Part shown: piece after piece, positions 63,780-64,000 of the stretch
How the letters are laid out: the number at the start of each line of letters is the position of its first letter
How positions within the stretch are numbered: the stretch's first letter is position 1
Assembly: GCA_963682055.1 (NCBI GenBank)
Contig: OY821742.1
Coordinates: forward strand, 18,658,135 to 18,722,134
Source: Primula veris
Taxonomy: Eukaryota > Streptophyta > Magnoliopsida > Ericales > Primulaceae
Length of the DNA: 64,000 nt
Direction: 5' to 3'
Program-made: the position numbers and the translations under genes
Notes under the pieces: model-generated
The model's input: only the letters and a program-made list of their open reading frames with translations
Database searches by the model: none
Told to the model about the DNA's origin: nothing

Positions 63780-64000
63780 AAAGAAAAGGTTATATATTGT
63801 TAGCCGCAAATCACAATTATAATTTAATTGGTTTCGCTAAAAGAATATTAAATGGGCCAAATAAAACAACACCGGTATTCAAACGTGAGACCCAATTATA
63901 AATTAATTGGTTTCACAAAGAATACTAGTTTAATCAAACAACAACTAAATATTCAACCGTTAGCCCCAAAATTAATTTTTTTTGGGTTTCACAAAGAATA
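63780..64000 (-). repeat. Leader repeats of element I, three units
   Basis: Words AATTGGTTTCRCWAAAGAATA occur at about 63826, 63907 and 63978 (the last worn), each preceded by RCCCCAAA or CCGCAAAT words: units of about 75-82 bp just upstream of Gag. The array runs off the window. Confidence 0.7.

Larger units (their letters stand above)
59632..64000 (-). mobile_element. Copia element I, minus strand, truncated at both ends in this window
   Basis: In minus orientation: leader repeats (from 64000), Gag (63757-62820), protease (about 62580), GAG-pre-integrase and integrase (62540-61380), RT (61075-59990), RNase H (about 60020-59632). The 3' end is lost: homology to the related relic at 17.2 kb stops at about 59632, in the middle of what should be element sequence, without purine tract or LTR. 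The 5' LTR is beyond the right edge. Many single-base lesions are present. Confidence 0.9.

Overview
The window is nuclear DNA from a flowering plant, most likely a eudicot. It is AT-rich, has long non-coding stretches, and carries many LTR retrotransposons of the Ty1/copia type and small DNA transposons (MITEs). Its one complete host gene is a plant-specific calcium-dependent protein kinase (CDPK). I cannot name the species.

Layout. 1-2290: 3' part of a decayed copia element (A) that runs off the left edge. 3001-3650: inverted-repeat hAT-like element. 4256-9291: structurally complete but coding-dead copia element (B), with LTRs, PBS, PPT and an AGATC target duplication. 9422-9626: hAT MITE with a perfect 8-bp duplication, next to a heavily deleted SIRE/Maximus-like copia relic (9640-about 14800). 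A second hAT MITE with a perfect 8-bp duplication (13771-14335) sits inside that relic. 16385-about 20350: shredded minus-strand copia relic. 21641-22318: 678-bp hairpin. 22377-29413: young minus-strand copia element (F) with nearly identical LTRs and a TATAT duplication. An exon-like segment lies antisense in its leader. About 30230-30460: orphan GC-rich first-exon-like segment. 30899-32403: 5' part of a copia element (G), cut off at the LTR of a larger copia element (H, 32404-41458). H itself was split in gag by a 1271-bp LTR-like insertion with a TATTT duplication.

41459-48100 is gene-free. It holds a CACTA-type mini-element, a hairpin MITE, a minus-strand Ty3/gypsy gag-protease relic with a run of 36 G, and a roughly 0.94-kb minisatellite between A-rich and T-rich blocks. 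49267-55624 is the CDPK gene: eight coding exons, 539 residues, close to the CPK7/CPK8/CPK32 subgroup. Its intron 1 carries a 330-bp TRIM retrotransposon, intron 3 a Stowaway-type MITE that ends 24 bp before the splice acceptor, and intron 4 a CT microsatellite. After it come about 4 kb of spacer with another inverted-repeat element and a 103-bp tandem duplication. From about 59632 to the right edge there is a minus-strand copia element of the same family as the 17-kb relic.

How it works together. Only the kinase gene looks able to make an intact product: a membrane-anchored Ca2+ sensor kinase. Every retroelement polyprotein examined has nonsense codons, frameshifts or lost catalytic residues. 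Element F, with its nearly identical LTRs, seems the youngest insertion. No RNA gene, CRISPR array or bacterial-type system was seen.
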